A DNA stretch of 64,000 bases from positions 48,391-112,390 of the forward strand of contig SAQR01000015.1 in NCBI GenBank assembly GCA_004020365.1, read 5' to 3'. A model generated the notes under the pieces. It was not told where the DNA came from. It saw only the letters and a program-made list of their open reading frames with translations, and ran no database searches. This stretch comes from Mesorhizobium sp. (lineage in GTDB: Bacteria; Pseudomonadota; Alphaproteobacteria; Rhizobiales; Rhizobiaceae). The stretch's first letter is position 1. The number at the start of each line of letters is the position of its first letter. The translations under genes and the position numbers were made by a program. Positions 45,047 through 54,575 of the stretch are shown here, one piece after another.

Positions 45047-45610
45047 GTGATCACCTCGAAAAAAACAACTGTTAAGGCGACTGTGTTGCCACAGCGGCCC
45101 GCAACCGGCGCCGCAGCGCGCTGGTATGCCGCCAGCGTTTTTCCGGGAAAGGAAGACGTCGCCGAACGGCATCTCCGGTTGCAGGGATTTCACCCGTTTA
45201 TACCCCGCTGCGAGAGGACCATTCGTCATGCCCGGCGCGTCGAGACGCGACCGGCAGCCTATTTTCCAGGTTACATGTTCATCGCCCTCGATGTCGCGCT
45301 GCAGCGCTGGCGCTCGGTCAACGGAACGTTCGGTGTGCGCTCCCTCATCATGCAGGGCGAGCGGCCATTGCCGGTCCCGTCGGGGCTGGTGGAGCGGTTC
45401 ATTGCCCTGACCGGCAAGGACGGCTTGCTTGATTTCAGCGGAGGCCTTACGGCGGGCGCCTCGGTTCGGATTCTCTCGGGTCCTTTCGCGGAGATGATCG
45501 GTCGCCTTGACCGGCTCGATCCGGCCGGAAGGGCCCGGGTTCTGGTTGCCATCATGAATGGCGAGATCCCTGTCGACCTGGATTCAAGGGAACTCGTCGC
45601 CATCGCGTAG
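45047..45610 (+). CDS. NusG/RfaH-like transcription antiterminator
   Basis: 187 residues from GTG 45047, with GAGAAGGA 6 bp upstream. The NGN domain reads RWYAASVFPGKEDVAERHLR, GFHPFIPRCERTIRHARRVE, and AAYFPGYMFIALD, followed by the C-terminal KOW region (GASVRILSGPFAEMIGRLDR). It is too divergent to be the housekeeping NusG. RfaH/LoaP-type proteins at the head of long polysaccharide operons reduce pausing and termination across the cluster, and the position here fits that exactly. Frame extends upstream to a TTG at 45008 without a good site. Confidence 0.9.
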   Translation: MITSKKTTVKATVLPQRPATGAAARWYAASVFPGKEDVAERHLRLQGFHPFIPRCERTIRHARRVETRPAAYFPGYMFIALDVALQRWRSVNGTFGVRSLIMQGERPLPVPSGLVERFIALTGKDGLLDFSGGLTAGASVRILSGPFAEMIGRLDRLDPAGRARVLVAIMNGEIPVDLDSRELVAIA

Positions 45611-45750
45611 CGCCACCATCAAGGCGGCGCCGTGATGTAAATTGTTGTGGTATCCGCTCTCGGGATTCACCCGGGAGTGCGGTAGCCGTCGGTTGGTAAG
45701 ACTTGGCGCTGTGCGAGATCGTCTCATCCGCGCCGATTGGGAGTCATTGC

Positions 45751-47070
45751 ATGCGAATAACAATGATTGGTGCCGGCTACGTTGGCCTTGTCTCGGGCGC
45801 CTGTTTCGCCGACTTTGGCCATCAGGTCTGCTGCATTGATCGCGATCCAGAAAAGCTTGCCATGCTCAAGGGCGGCAAGATACCAATCTATGAGCCAGGG
45901 CTCGAGGAGCTCGTCACCACCAACGCTTTGCAAGGTCGCTTGCGTTTCGACGACAATCTGGCGGATGCGGTTTCTCAATCGGATGTCGTCTTCATTGCCG
46001 TGGGCACGCCGTCGCGACGTGGCGACGGTTTTGCCGATCTATCCTTTGTTTATGACGCGGCGGCCGAAGTAGGCCGGGCGCTGAAGGGATTTACGGTCGT
46101 TGTGACGAAATCGACGGTGCCTGTTGGTACTGGTGACGAGGTCGAGCGAATTATCCGCGAGCAGAATCCAACGGCCGATTTTGCGGTGGTCTCCAATCCG
46201 GAATTTCTTCGCGAGGGGTCGGCGATCGAGGATTTCAAGCGCCCCGATCGCATCATTGTCGGGACCGACGCAACAGCGGCCAAGGCAGTGATGGGCGAGA
46301 TCTACCGTCCGCTCTCGCTGAATGCCCCGCCGATTTTCTATACGAGCCGACGTACGGCGGAGCTTACCAAATATGCAGGGAATGCATTTCTGGCGATGAA
46401 GATCACCTTCATCAACGAAATTGCCGATCTCTGCGAGCGGTTGGGAGCCGATGTGCAGGACGTCGCGCGGGGCATCGGCATGGACAATCGCATCGGCGCA
46501 AAGTTTCTTCACGCCGGGCCGGGCTATGGCGGCTCCTGTTTCCCGAAAGATACGCTGGCGCTGGTCAAGACCGCGCAGGACGCGGCAAGTCCGATCCGGC
46601 TTATTGAAACGACGGTCTCGATAAACGACCAGCGTAAACGGGCAATGGCGCGCAAAGTGGTCGATGCCTGCGGGGGCTCGGTTCGCGGCAAGACCATTGG
46701 CGTCCTCGGCCTTACGTTCAAGCCCAACACCGACGATATGCGCGACGCCCCCTCATTGGCCATCATTCAGGCGCTGAAGGATGCGGGCGCTTCGATCAAG
46801 GCATATGATCCGGTCGGCATGGAGCAGGCGCGCAAGTTGATCGAGGGCATTGAATTCGGGGACAGCGCCTACGCGGTAGCCGACGGCTCCCATGCGATAG
46901 TGATCGTCACCGAGTGGAATGCCTTTCGGTCATTGGATCTCAAGCGGCTCCGTGCGCTCATGGCAACGCCGGTGATGGTTGACCTTCGAAACGTTTACCG
47001 GGGTGAGGATGTCGTGAAGGAAGGCATTGCCTATTCAAGCGTTGGCCGAGAGCGGCATCTTGGTAAGTGA
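45751..47070 (+). CDS. UDP-glucose/UDP-N-acetylglucosamine 6-dehydrogenase family
   Basis: 439-residue cytoplasmic NAD-dependent enzyme oxidising C6 of a UDP-sugar to the uronic acid. N-terminal MRITMIGAGYVGLVSGACFA Rossmann motif, NPEFLREGSAIEDF, a Lys/Asn helix with KYAGNAFLAMKITFINE, and the catalytic cysteine at about residue 261 in GPGYGGSCFPKD; LTFKPNTDDMRDAPS in the C-terminal domain. The length and motifs fit UDP-glucose dehydrogenases (Ugd/RkpK). The WbpB/D/E-like genes later in the cluster would need a UDP-GlcNAc-uronate, so specificity is open. Confidence 0.93.
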   Translation: MRITMIGAGYVGLVSGACFADFGHQVCCIDRDPEKLAMLKGGKIPIYEPGLEELVTTNALQGRLRFDDNLADAVSQSDVVFIAVGTPSRRGDGFADLSFVYDAAAEVGRALKGFTVVVTKSTVPVGTGDEVERIIREQNPTADFAVVSNPEFLREGSAIEDFKRPDRIIVGTDATAAKAVMGEIYRPLSLNAPPIFYTSRRTAELTKYAGNAFLAMKITFINEIADLCERLGADVQDVARGIGMDNRIGAKFLHAGPGYGGSCFPKDTLALVKTAQDAASPIRLIETTVSINDQRKRAMARKVVDACGGSVRGKTIGVLGLTFKPNTDDMRDAPSLAIIQALKDAGASIKAYDPVGMEQARKLIEGIEFGDSAYAVADGSHAIVIVTEWNAFRSLDLKRLRALMATPVMVDLRNVYRGEDVVKEGIAYSSVGRERHLGK

Positions 47071-47109
47071 GCGTCAGGTTTTCGCGGGATCCGGTTCGCG
47101 AGCGGCAAT

Positions 47110-48387
47110 TTGAACACCACCACCATCCAACTGCCCAACCACAGGCATCTCCTGCTTCGGACGCGCTTTCAGCTGCTTGGCGGATTGACATTCGCCATTC
47201 TACTGCCGGCGCTCATCAGGATGTCGGTCGATCCCCGCGTAATCTGGTCATCGAACATGCAGGCCACGATTTTTGCGGCATTCGTCGCTCATACATCGGG
47301 CTACTTGCTTTACAAGCGGATCGGCAACTTCCCCGGCGTCGCGGCGGCTGGCTACATCTTCCCCACCTTCGCCCTGACCTACGGCCTTGTGTTCGTGACC
47401 ATCTTCTTTTTCAGGTTCGATTATAGTCGATTTCAAGCGGCAGCCAGCTTCATTCAATCGACCCTGTGGTATTTTGGATTGAGCATAGCCACGCGGCGGC
47501 TCGACCCATACCGGCTGGCTATAATTCCGGGAGGGGATGTCGACAGGTTGGAGAGCATCTCGGGTGTGAACTGGCACAGAGTTAGTTCGCCCAACACAAT
47601 TGTCCAGTATGCCAGCGGCGTGGTTGCTGATCTGCGGGCCGATCTTTCCGATGAGTGGGAGCGATACATCGCCGACCGCGCGCTGTCGGGAACGCCAGTC
47701 TATCATGTCAAACAAATAAGAGAATCGCTCACAGGCCGTGTTGAAATCGAGCATTTGTCTGAGAATACATTGGGGTCGTTGAATCCAAATCAGGCCTATC
47801 TAAAAATAAAACAGGCAATTGACTGGATGTCTGCGTTGTTTGTGCTTGTTGTGTTCTCGCCATTGCTAGTGTTTGTGGTGATTGCCATAAAGTTCGATTC
47901 ACCCGGACCTGCGCTATTTAGACAGAAGCGAATGGGCTACCGAGGAAATCCGTACGAGGTCTATAAGTTCAGAACGATGAAGCTCGGCAGCGCTTCTAAT
48001 GACGAGAAGGAAGAGGCCATTACGAAAATTGGCGACGCGCGCATCACTCGTGTCGGGCGTTTTTTGAGAACGTCCAGGATCGACGAGTTGCCGCAGGCTA
48101 TCAATATTTTGCGCGGTGAAATGAGCTGGATCGGGCCACGCCCGGAAGCACTCGTACTCTCCAACTGGTATGAGGCGGAGCTGCCGTTCTATCGATATCG
48201 CCATATCGTGCGGCCTGGCATCACTGGATGGGCGCAAGTCAATCAAGGTCATGTCGCGGCGGTAAGCGACGTTCTAGAGAAGCTTCACTACGACTTCTAC
48301 TACATCAAAAACTTCTCCCCGTGGCTCGACGTGCTGATCGTATTTCGTACCATCCGAACCATGCTGACGGGATTTGGCGCGCGTTGA
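47110..48387 (+). CDS. Undecaprenyl-phosphate sugar-1-phosphate transferase (WcaJ/ExoY-type)
   Basis: 425 residues from a TTG at 47110. The N-terminal half has about four membrane segments and a variable domain (as in WcaJ/PssY long forms). The C-terminal about 190 residues are the bacterial sugar transferase domain: membrane segment WMSALFVLVVFSPLLVFVV, DSPGPALFRQKRMGYRG, YKFRTMK, RVGRFLRTSRIDELPQAINI, MSWIGPRPEA and RPGITGWAQVNQG. It places the first sugar phosphate on undecaprenyl phosphate at the inner membrane, and so primes repeat-unit synthesis. Confidence 0.93.
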   Translation: MNTTTIQLPNHRHLLLRTRFQLLGGLTFAILLPALIRMSVDPRVIWSSNMQATIFAAFVAHTSGYLLYKRIGNFPGVAAAGYIFPTFALTYGLVFVTIFFFRFDYSRFQAAASFIQSTLWYFGLSIATRRLDPYRLAIIPGGDVDRLESISGVNWHRVSSPNTIVQYASGVVADLRADLSDEWERYIADRALSGTPVYHVKQIRESLTGRVEIEHLSENTLGSLNPNQAYLKIKQAIDWMSALFVLVVFSPLLVFVVIAIKFDSPGPALFRQKRMGYRGNPYEVYKFRTMKLGSASNDEKEEAITKIGDARITRVGRFLRTSRIDELPQAINILRGEMSWIGPRPEALVLSNWYEAELPFYRYRHIVRPGITGWAQVNQGHVAAVSDVLEKLHYDFYYIKNFSPWLDVLIVFRTIRTMLTGFGAR

Positions 48388-48530
48388 TAAAGCGGCAACT
48401 CGCTAGTCGACACAGCCAAGCCGCCACTCACGAGCCTCACATCTCCAGCTTTTGAAATGGGCATTGTAATGTCTAAAGCCACGCTGATCAGCGTTGAGAA
48501 ATATCGTCGTATCGACCTCGGAGAAGCACA

Positions 48531-49625
48531 ATGACCAGAAAAACCGCCCTCATTACCGGCATCACCGGCCAGGATGGCGCCTATCTGGCGGAACTTCTCT
48601 TGGCAAAGGGCTATGACGTCCATGGCATCAAACGGCGTTCCTCGTCTTTCAATACCGGTCGCATCGACAATCTCTACCAGGATCCGCATGAGAAGGACGT
48701 AAGGCTGTCGCTGCACTATGGCGACATGACCGACGCCACCAACCTCATCCGTATCGTCCAGGAAGTGCAGCCAGACGAGATCTACAATCTCGCCGCACAA
48801 TCTCACGTCCAGGTAAGCTTCGAGACTGCGGAATATACCGCGAATGCCGACGCGATCGGCACATTGCGTCTCCTCGAAGCAGTCCGGCTGCTTGGCCTGA
48901 CAAAAAAGACGCGTTTTTATCAGGCCTCGACTTCCGAGCTCTACGGCAAGGTGCAGGAGATCCCGCAGCGGGAGACGACGCCTTTCTATCCGCGGTCGCC
49001 CTATGCGGCGGCAAAGATTTATGCCTACTGGATCACCGTGAATTACCGCGAAGCTTACGATATCCATGCGTCCAACGGCATCCTGTTCAATCACGAAAGC
49101 CCGATGCGCGGCGAGACCTTCGTTACCCGCAAGATCACGCGCGCGGCTGCTGCAATCAGCCTCGGTCTTCAGGAAAAGCTCTACCTCGGCAACCTGTCGG
49201 CTGAACGGGATTGGGGCCATGCCCGCGATTACGTCGAAGGCATGTGGCGAATTCTTCAGCATGACGTGCCCGACGATTACGTGCTTGCAACCGGGGTGAA
49301 GAACTCGGTCCGCCGTTTTGTCGAGCTTGCATTCAGCGAGGTGGGGACCGAGATCCAATGGGTTGGTTCCGGCGTCGACGAAAAAGGCATCGACGCGAAA
49401 TCGGGCGCCGTCCTGATCGAGGTGGATCCGCGTTATTTCAGGCCGACAGAAGTAGAGCTTCTGATCGGCGACGCCTCGAAAGCGGAGCGCGTTCTCGGGT
49501 GGAAGGCGACAACGTCGCTCGCCACGATGGTCCAGGAGATGATCCAGTCCGACCTCGAAACGGTAAGGCGGGAATCCGAGCACCGGCGCCTGGATGAGGA
49601 TCGCATTCGCGTTGCGGCACAGTAG
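48531..49625 (+). CDS. gmd: GDP-mannose 4,6-dehydratase
   Basis: 364 residues forming GDP-4-keto-6-deoxy-mannose from GDP-mannose. Motifs: [59 protein letters not shown], the YxxxK of [10 protein letters not shown], and [17 protein letters not shown] canonical Gmd with AGAAGCACA upstream of the ATG. The next step (GDP-fucose synthase or Rmd) is not in the window. Confidence 0.96.
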   Translation: MTRKTALITGITGQDGAYLAELLLAKGYDVHGIKRRSSSFNTGRIDNLYQDPHEKDVRLSLHYGDMTDATNLIRIVQEVQPDEIYNLAAQSHVQVSFETAEYTANADAIGTLRLLEAVRLLGLTKKTRFYQASTSELYGKVQEIPQRETTPFYPRSPYAAAKIYAYWITVNYREAYDIHASNGILFNHESPMRGETFVTRKITRAAAAISLGLQEKLYLGNLSAERDWGHARDYVEGMWRILQHDVPDDYVLATGVKNSVRRFVELAFSEVGTEIQWVGSGVDEKGIDAKSGAVLIEVDPRYFRPTEVELLIGDASKAERVLGWKATTSLATMVQEMIQSDLETVRRESEHRRLDEDRIRVAAQ

Positions 49626-49646
49626 TGAAGTTTGGGTGGGGTCGAC

Positions 49647-50420
49647 ATGAAAATCTCGGTCTTGACCGTCTGTTGGAACTCCGCGGCGACAATCAGGCAT
49701 ACGATCGATAGTTTCCTGGCCCAGGATCATGGCGACAAGGAACTGGTGGTCATCGACGGCAATTCGTCGGACGAGACGTTGTCCATTGTCCGGTCTTACC
49801 CTCCGGACCAGATCCGGCTGATCAGCGAGCCCGACAGCGGAATGTATGATGCACTCAACAAGGGGCTGCGTCTTTACACCGGAGACGCGGTAGGCGTGCT
49901 GAATTCAGACGATTGCTTTCACGACCGCGCAGTGCTGGGACGAATATCCGCAGGGCTCGAGACAGCCGATATCGTGCATGGAGACCTGGATTTTGTCGAA
50001 GACCATCTGAGCAAGCGGGTCGTACGCCGCTGGCGTGCCGCCGCCCGACCCGCCAAAGGCTTTCGGACCGGATGGATGCCGGCCCATCCAACGTTCTACG
50101 TCAGGCGGAAGGTTGCGGACGCGGTCGGTGCATTCGATCTCAGCCTCAAAGTGGCATCGGATTATGATTGGATGCTGAGAGCTGTTGAACTCCACGGATT
50201 CCAGACCGTTGTCACCAACGATATATTGGTGGATATGATGGTGGGCGGAGCCAGCACAAGGAGCTTCCGTTCGCACATCGGGCACAATCTGGAAGCGCTA
50301 CGATCTCGACGCCGTTGGCTTGGGTCTGGGTCCCTCGACTACGCGCTTGTTGCCAAGCCAATGCGCAAACTCGGACAATTTTTCACAAAGCCGCACTCTG
50401 GCAAAAATCATCTCGCTTAG
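49647..50420 (+). CDS. Glycosyltransferase family 2
   Basis: 257 residues, GT-A fold. KISVLTVCWNSAATIRHTID, ELVVIDGNSSDET, SEPDSGMYDALNKGL and the metal-binding GVLNSDDCFHD are typical of the WcaE/colanic-acid-type GT2 group. No TM segments. ATG 49647 with GGGTGGGG upstream. Adds a sugar to the lipid-linked repeat unit on the cytoplasmic side; donor and acceptor unknown. The last 30 residues are basic. Confidence 0.9.
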   Translation: MKISVLTVCWNSAATIRHTIDSFLAQDHGDKELVVIDGNSSDETLSIVRSYPPDQIRLISEPDSGMYDALNKGLRLYTGDAVGVLNSDDCFHDRAVLGRISAGLETADIVHGDLDFVEDHLSKRVVRRWRAAARPAKGFRTGWMPAHPTFYVRRKVADAVGAFDLSLKVASDYDWMLRAVELHGFQTVVTNDILVDMMVGGASTRSFRSHIGHNLEALRSRRRWLGSGSLDYALVAKPMRKLGQFFTKPHSGKNHLA

Positions 50421-50765
50421 ATGCCGCAATCTCGGTTGCGGAACATCGATGTCGGGGCGGCTCGTCGAACACTATGGGCGCGGAATGCCTGGCGGGTGCG
50501 CCCCGAGATGTATATGCATCGAGACCTGCGACCACCGAGTCTCGCGATCCACGGTGGCAGTGCGCGAAAGACGAACAACATTCACAAGGCGCAGAACTCC
50601 GCCGGTGCATAACCCCAAGAACAAGCCGATCGGAGCTTCTGTCCTGAACCTCATTGCGGAACTGCTTGGCGCTGGAAATTGGCTCTCCCCGACCGTTCGG
50701 CCGTTTGCCGGCCAAGTTTTGCGTCAGGCGAAAATTGTACCCCTTTTAATACTTGGCGGGTCGGA
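50421..50765. other. 345-bp gap inside the polysaccharide cluster
   Basis: Short ORFs exist in all frames but none has a convincing site or composition, and none resembles a domain I know. In a cluster where other genes are closely packed this gap may mark a deletion, an insertion scar, or a regulatory leader for the flippase gene. Confidence 0.4.
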
Positions 50766-52037
50766 ATGTTTCGAAGCATCCTGACCGTCCTGTCGGGTTC
50801 GGTTGTAGCGCAACTTATTGCAATTGCAGTTCTCCCAGCCTTGACTCGTTTATATGATTCGGAATCGTTCGGCCGATATCAGATCTATTTGTCCATAATG
50901 AACGTGGCGATCATGTTTTCCGCGTTTCGGTACGAGGTCGCGATTTTGGGAGCAAGATCAGGCAGGGTTTTGGACAACCTGCTGAAATTCACGTTTCGAC
51001 TGTGCATTTTGACCGGGGTGGCAGGTGTTCTTGTCGCCGGCGTGGTCGATCTGTGGATCCCAAGTGGCGCGTCGCCTCTGCGGGACATTATCTTTATCGT
51101 GCCCGGCGCGATGATTGTCGCTGGCATTTATCAAATGCTGACCTTTCTGCCGATCCGCGATCGCAATTATGGTCTCAGCGCCCGCTCGAAGATCTCGCAA
51201 TCGGTAGGCTTTTCGATTAGCGCGCTCGGATGCGCGGTCTTGCCTTTCTTTGGAGTTGGCCTCGTGCTGGCCGACGCGTTCGGAAGAATTGTCGGAAGTG
51301 TCGCTATTTTGCGCGGGAGCGGCAAGCTCTGGCGAACCCTGGTCTCTCCCATCTCCGTTGCGACGATGAGACTTACGGCGGTTCGCTTCAAGAAATATGG
51401 CTTTCTCACATTCCCGGGGGCGCTCTTGTCCGCGCTTAGCGCGGCGGTTGCACCATTCGCATTTCTGGCGCTGTTCGATCTCAACGTCGCGGGGCAGTAT
51501 GCACTCGTCGAACGGTTCATCCTGATGCCCGTCGCGATCATCGCGCTGGCCATTTCGCAAGTCTTTACCGGTGAATTCTCGACACTTTATCGTACTGACA
51601 AGCAAGGTTTGAACAAGGCGTTCCGACGTTCGCTCCTCTATCTTCTTGCTGTCGGCCTGGTGCCGACGCTCATCGGAATGGTGCTATCGGCAAGCGTCAT
51701 CCCCCTCGTCTTCGGCGCCGACTGGGCATTGGCGGGCAGGCTTTGCGCCATCGGATTTCCGATCGCCTATGTGCGTTTCGTAGCCGTCGCGCTGACGATG
51801 ACCCTTGTCGTTGTCGACCGTCAGTCGCTTCAGTTCACGTGGGAGTTGAGCCGGTTTATTTTCACCCTGTGTGTTTTCGGCTGGCTCGGCTGGGTGGGTG
51901 TCGGCAATCCGACAACTGTCATGATCTGGTACGGCGTAGCCACTGCCGTCAGCTATGCTCTTCACCTTGCATTCTGCGACCGGGCAACGAGAGCGGTAAG
52001 CCTGCAGGCAGCAAAAGGCGAACGGGTCGCGGTATGA
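50766..52037 (+). CDS. Wzx-like polysaccharide flippase (MATE/MVF-type)
   Basis: 423 residues with about 12 membrane segments. It begins MFRSILTVLSGSVVAQLIAI and PALTRLYDSESFGRYQIYLS, the standard start of Wzx/RfbX transporters. It moves lipid-linked repeat units across the inner membrane to the periplasm. ATG 50766 has GGCGGG upstream; the frame is open earlier, but the Wzx N-terminus begins here. Confidence 0.9.
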   Translation: MFRSILTVLSGSVVAQLIAIAVLPALTRLYDSESFGRYQIYLSIMNVAIMFSAFRYEVAILGARSGRVLDNLLKFTFRLCILTGVAGVLVAGVVDLWIPSGASPLRDIIFIVPGAMIVAGIYQMLTFLPIRDRNYGLSARSKISQSVGFSISALGCAVLPFFGVGLVLADAFGRIVGSVAILRGSGKLWRTLVSPISVATMRLTAVRFKKYGFLTFPGALLSALSAAVAPFAFLALFDLNVAGQYALVERFILMPVAIIALAISQVFTGEFSTLYRTDKQGLNKAFRRSLLYLLAVGLVPTLIGMVLSASVIPLVFGADWALAGRLCAIGFPIAYVRFVAVALTMTLVVVDRQSLQFTWELSRFIFTLCVFGWLGWVGVGNPTTVMIWYGVATAVSYALHLAFCDRATRAVSLQAAKGERVAV

Positions 52038-52055
52038 GGCTTAAGTAGCAAAGTA

Positions 52056-52838
52056 ATGCTGTCTCCCAGTAAAACTGTTGGCAGGAAAGGTGGCGCGGTG
52101 GTCCTCAAGAGGTTTATCGGCTGGAACAGGAACGCCGCCGCGTGGTTGGAGCGCCGCTTCCCCAAGGTTTTCGGCGCCCCGTCCTACAAAGCGGAACTCG
52201 AACGCCGTATCGCCGACGACGTTACGCGCCTTGGGCCTTCTGCGATCCTCGAGGTCGGTGGGATCGATCGGCCGCTGCTGCAGCGCGGCCACGATTTTAG
52301 CTATATTGGCCTCGATATCGAGGAGAGGCCCCACTGCTATACCATCTATGATCGATTTATCGTTCAGTCGATCGAGCAGCCGGTCAATGTCGAGGCAGAT
52401 ATGCTCATTTCAATCACATTGATGGAGCATGTACCGGACAACGAGGCGGCGGCGCGTTCGATGTTTTTGGTGCTGAGGCCCGGTGGCGTGATGCACCACT
52501 ATATACCCTCGAAGTGGCACCCCTATTCGATTGCGTTGCGGCTCGTCGGACCAGTTCTGCAAAAATGGCTCATTCCGTACATTAGACCAGCTGCAGTTGG
52601 TGTTACCGGCTATCCGGCCTTTTTTGACCACTGCTCTCCCTCGGATATGGCAAAGGTATTTCGCCGGGAAGGATTCGAGAAGGTAGACGTCATGCCGTTT
52701 TATCGCGCCAGCGATTACTTCGCTTTCTTCTTGCCCGCCTATCTTGGCGTCGCATTGTTCGAAAACCTCTGCTCGGTGCTGAATTGGCGTGTGTTCAGTT
52801 CGGGTTTCGTCATCAGTGCCTCAAAGCCCGCTGCTTAG
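52056..52838 (+). CDS. SAM-dependent methyltransferase (type 11-like)
   Basis: 260 residues (246 if started at GTG 52098, which has the better AGGAAAGG site). The SAM-binding strand reads AILEVGGIDRPLL, then FSYIGLDIEERPHC, an acidic motif II-like ADMLISITLMEHVPD and a LRPGGVMHHYIPS post-motif as in Methyltransf_11. The C-terminal region is hydrophobic (ASDYFAFFLPAYLGVALFE) and may contact the membrane. Likely methylates a sugar of the polysaccharide; the target is unknown. Confidence 0.75.
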   Translation: MLSPSKTVGRKGGAVVLKRFIGWNRNAAAWLERRFPKVFGAPSYKAELERRIADDVTRLGPSAILEVGGIDRPLLQRGHDFSYIGLDIEERPHCYTIYDRFIVQSIEQPVNVEADMLISITLMEHVPDNEAAARSMFLVLRPGGVMHHYIPSKWHPYSIALRLVGPVLQKWLIPYIRPAAVGVTGYPAFFDHCSPSDMAKVFRREGFEKVDVMPFYRASDYFAFFLPAYLGVALFENLCSVLNWRVFSSGFVISASKPAA

Positions 52839-53008
52839 AGTGTCTGCCTGGTTCGTTAATCATGGTGGGAACGTGTACATGGTCCGCGGCTCAAGCGAGG
52901 CGTTGGATCGGCACCGGTTGAAACGGCGCTTCCCTCTAGGAAATTCTGCCGACTTCAAGCTTCAGTGAGCCAGCAATGGCCCTGAACGAAAAACAGGAAC
53001 ATAGAGAC

Positions 53009-54082
53009 ATGCTTAGATTTGCGCTGGTTGGATGTGGTCGAATCTCCGTTCGCCACTCGCAATTGCTAGGGGAGAACGCGATCACCGGAGCCAAACTGGC
53101 TGCAGTTTGCGACATCGACATCAACAAGGCGAAAGCGACGGCTGCAAAATATGGTGTGCCGGCCTACGCAGACATGAACGAGATGATGGAGCGTGAATCG
53201 CCTGATGTCGCTGTCATCTTGACCGAGAGCGGCAATCACGCTCGCGACGCCATCGCGCTCGCGCGCCACGGCAAGCACCTAATCGTTGAAAAACCGATGG
53301 CGCTGACGCTTGCCGACGCAGATGCGATGATCCGTGCATGTGATGTCGCCGGCATCAAGCTTTTCATCGTGAAGCAGAACCGTTTCAACGTGCCGGTCGT
53401 TAAATTGCGGGAGGCTCTGGTCGCCGGTCGCTTCGGCAAGATTGTCATGGGGACTGTGCGGGTTCGTTGGTGCCGCCCCCAGTCGTATTATGACCAAGAT
53501 ACCTGGCGCGGCACCTGGGCGCTCGATGGTGGCGTGCTCACCAACCAGGCCAGTCATCACGTCGATCTGCTCGAATGGATGATGGGCGACGTCGAGAGCG
53601 TGTTCGCCATGACGCGAACGGCATTGGTGAATATCGAGGCTGAGGATACCGCAGTGGTCGCCTTGCGATTCACCAACGGCGCCCTCGGGATAATCGAAGC
53701 TACCACAGCTGCAAGGCCCAAGGATCTCGAGGGTTCCATCTCCATCCTCGGCGAGAAGGGATCGGTGGAGATCGGTGGCTTTGCCGTAAACCAAATGAAA
53801 GTATGGAACTTTGTGGAACCCAGACCTGACGACGCTGAGGTTTTGACCAAATTTTCGGTCAATCCTCCCAACGTCTATGGCTTCGGTCACCAAGCCTACT
53901 ACGAACATGTCGTCGAAAGCATCAATAGCGGACGGCAACACCTGGTAGATGGCCTGCAGGGTCGCAAAAGCCTGGAACTCATTTCCGCCATTTATGAATC
54001 CGTCGAGACCGGCCAAGAGGTGCCACTCCGCTTTCGTCCTCAGCGCTGCCGCCTTGGACGGCCTTCAGAGATCGCGGCGTGA
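53009..54082 (+). CDS. Gfo/Idh/MocA-family oxidoreductase, WbpB-like
   Basis: 357 residues. Rossmann MLRFALVGCGRISVRHSQLL, the EKP motif in LIVEKPMALTLADADAM, and GGVLTNQASHHVDLLEWMMG are as in WbpB-type NAD-dependent 3-dehydrogenases. Those oxidise C3 of UDP-GlcNAc-uronic acid. Followed at once by a WbpD-like acetyltransferase (overlapping GTGA) and a WbpE-like aminotransferase, the same trio that makes UDP-diacetamido-uronic acid in Pseudomonas. ATG 53009 chosen for the Rossmann start; ATG 52976 is in frame. Confidence 0.87.
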   Translation: MLRFALVGCGRISVRHSQLLGENAITGAKLAAVCDIDINKAKATAAKYGVPAYADMNEMMERESPDVAVILTESGNHARDAIALARHGKHLIVEKPMALTLADADAMIRACDVAGIKLFIVKQNRFNVPVVKLREALVAGRFGKIVMGTVRVRWCRPQSYYDQDTWRGTWALDGGVLTNQASHHVDLLEWMMGDVESVFAMTRTALVNIEAEDTAVVALRFTNGALGIIEATTAARPKDLEGSISILGEKGSVEIGGFAVNQMKVWNFVEPRPDDAEVLTKFSVNPPNVYGFGHQAYYEHVVESINSGRQHLVDGLQGRKSLELISAIYESVETGQEVPLRFRPQRCRLGRPSEIAA

Positions 54083-54570
54083 CCGGCGCCCATATCGTCG
54101 AGCCGTCTGACATTCGATCGGTCGGCATCGTCAACGTTGCCTTCGGCGAACACGTCACTGTCGTGCAGCCGGTAAACCTTTATGGCTGCACGATTGGCGA
54201 TGGTGTCTTCGTCGGTCCGTTCGTGGAAATTCAGGCAAACGTTTCAGTTGGAGCGAGAACAAGAATTCAATCCCATGCCTTTGTTTGTGAACTGGTGACA
54301 ATCGGGGAGGATTGTTTCGTCGGGCACGGGGTGGTCTTCGTGAACGACCTGTTCTCCGTTGGTGGACCTGCGCGCGGCCGCCGGGAATTGTGGAAGAAAA
54401 CGATCATCGGCAACAATGTCTCGATCGGTTCAAACGCCACCATCTTGCCAGTCTCCATCTGCGATGACGTGGTGATCGGCGCCGGCGCCGTGGTCACACG
54501 AAACATAGACAAACCTGGGATTTATGCCGGCAACCCGGCCCGGTTCCTCAGATCAATTAAACAGGATTAG
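54079..54570 (+). CDS. Left-handed beta-helix N-acetyltransferase, WbpD-like
   Basis: 163 residues of hexapeptide repeats (IGDGVFVGPFVEIQANVSVG, IGEDCFVGHGVVFVNDLF, VVIGAGAVVTRNIDKPGIYA) ending in GNPARFL. GTG start overlapping the previous stop. WbpD-type enzymes acetylate the 3-amino group of the UDP-sugar, using acetyl-CoA. Works as a trimer. The catalytic Asn/His arrangement cannot be judged by eye. Confidence 0.9.
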   Translation: MTGAHIVEPSDIRSVGIVNVAFGEHVTVVQPVNLYGCTIGDGVFVGPFVEIQANVSVGARTRIQSHAFVCELVTIGEDCFVGHGVVFVNDLFSVGGPARGRRELWKKTIIGNNVSIGSNATILPVSICDDVVIGAGAVVTRNIDKPGIYAGNPARFLRSIKQD

Positions 54571-54575
54571 ATTTC

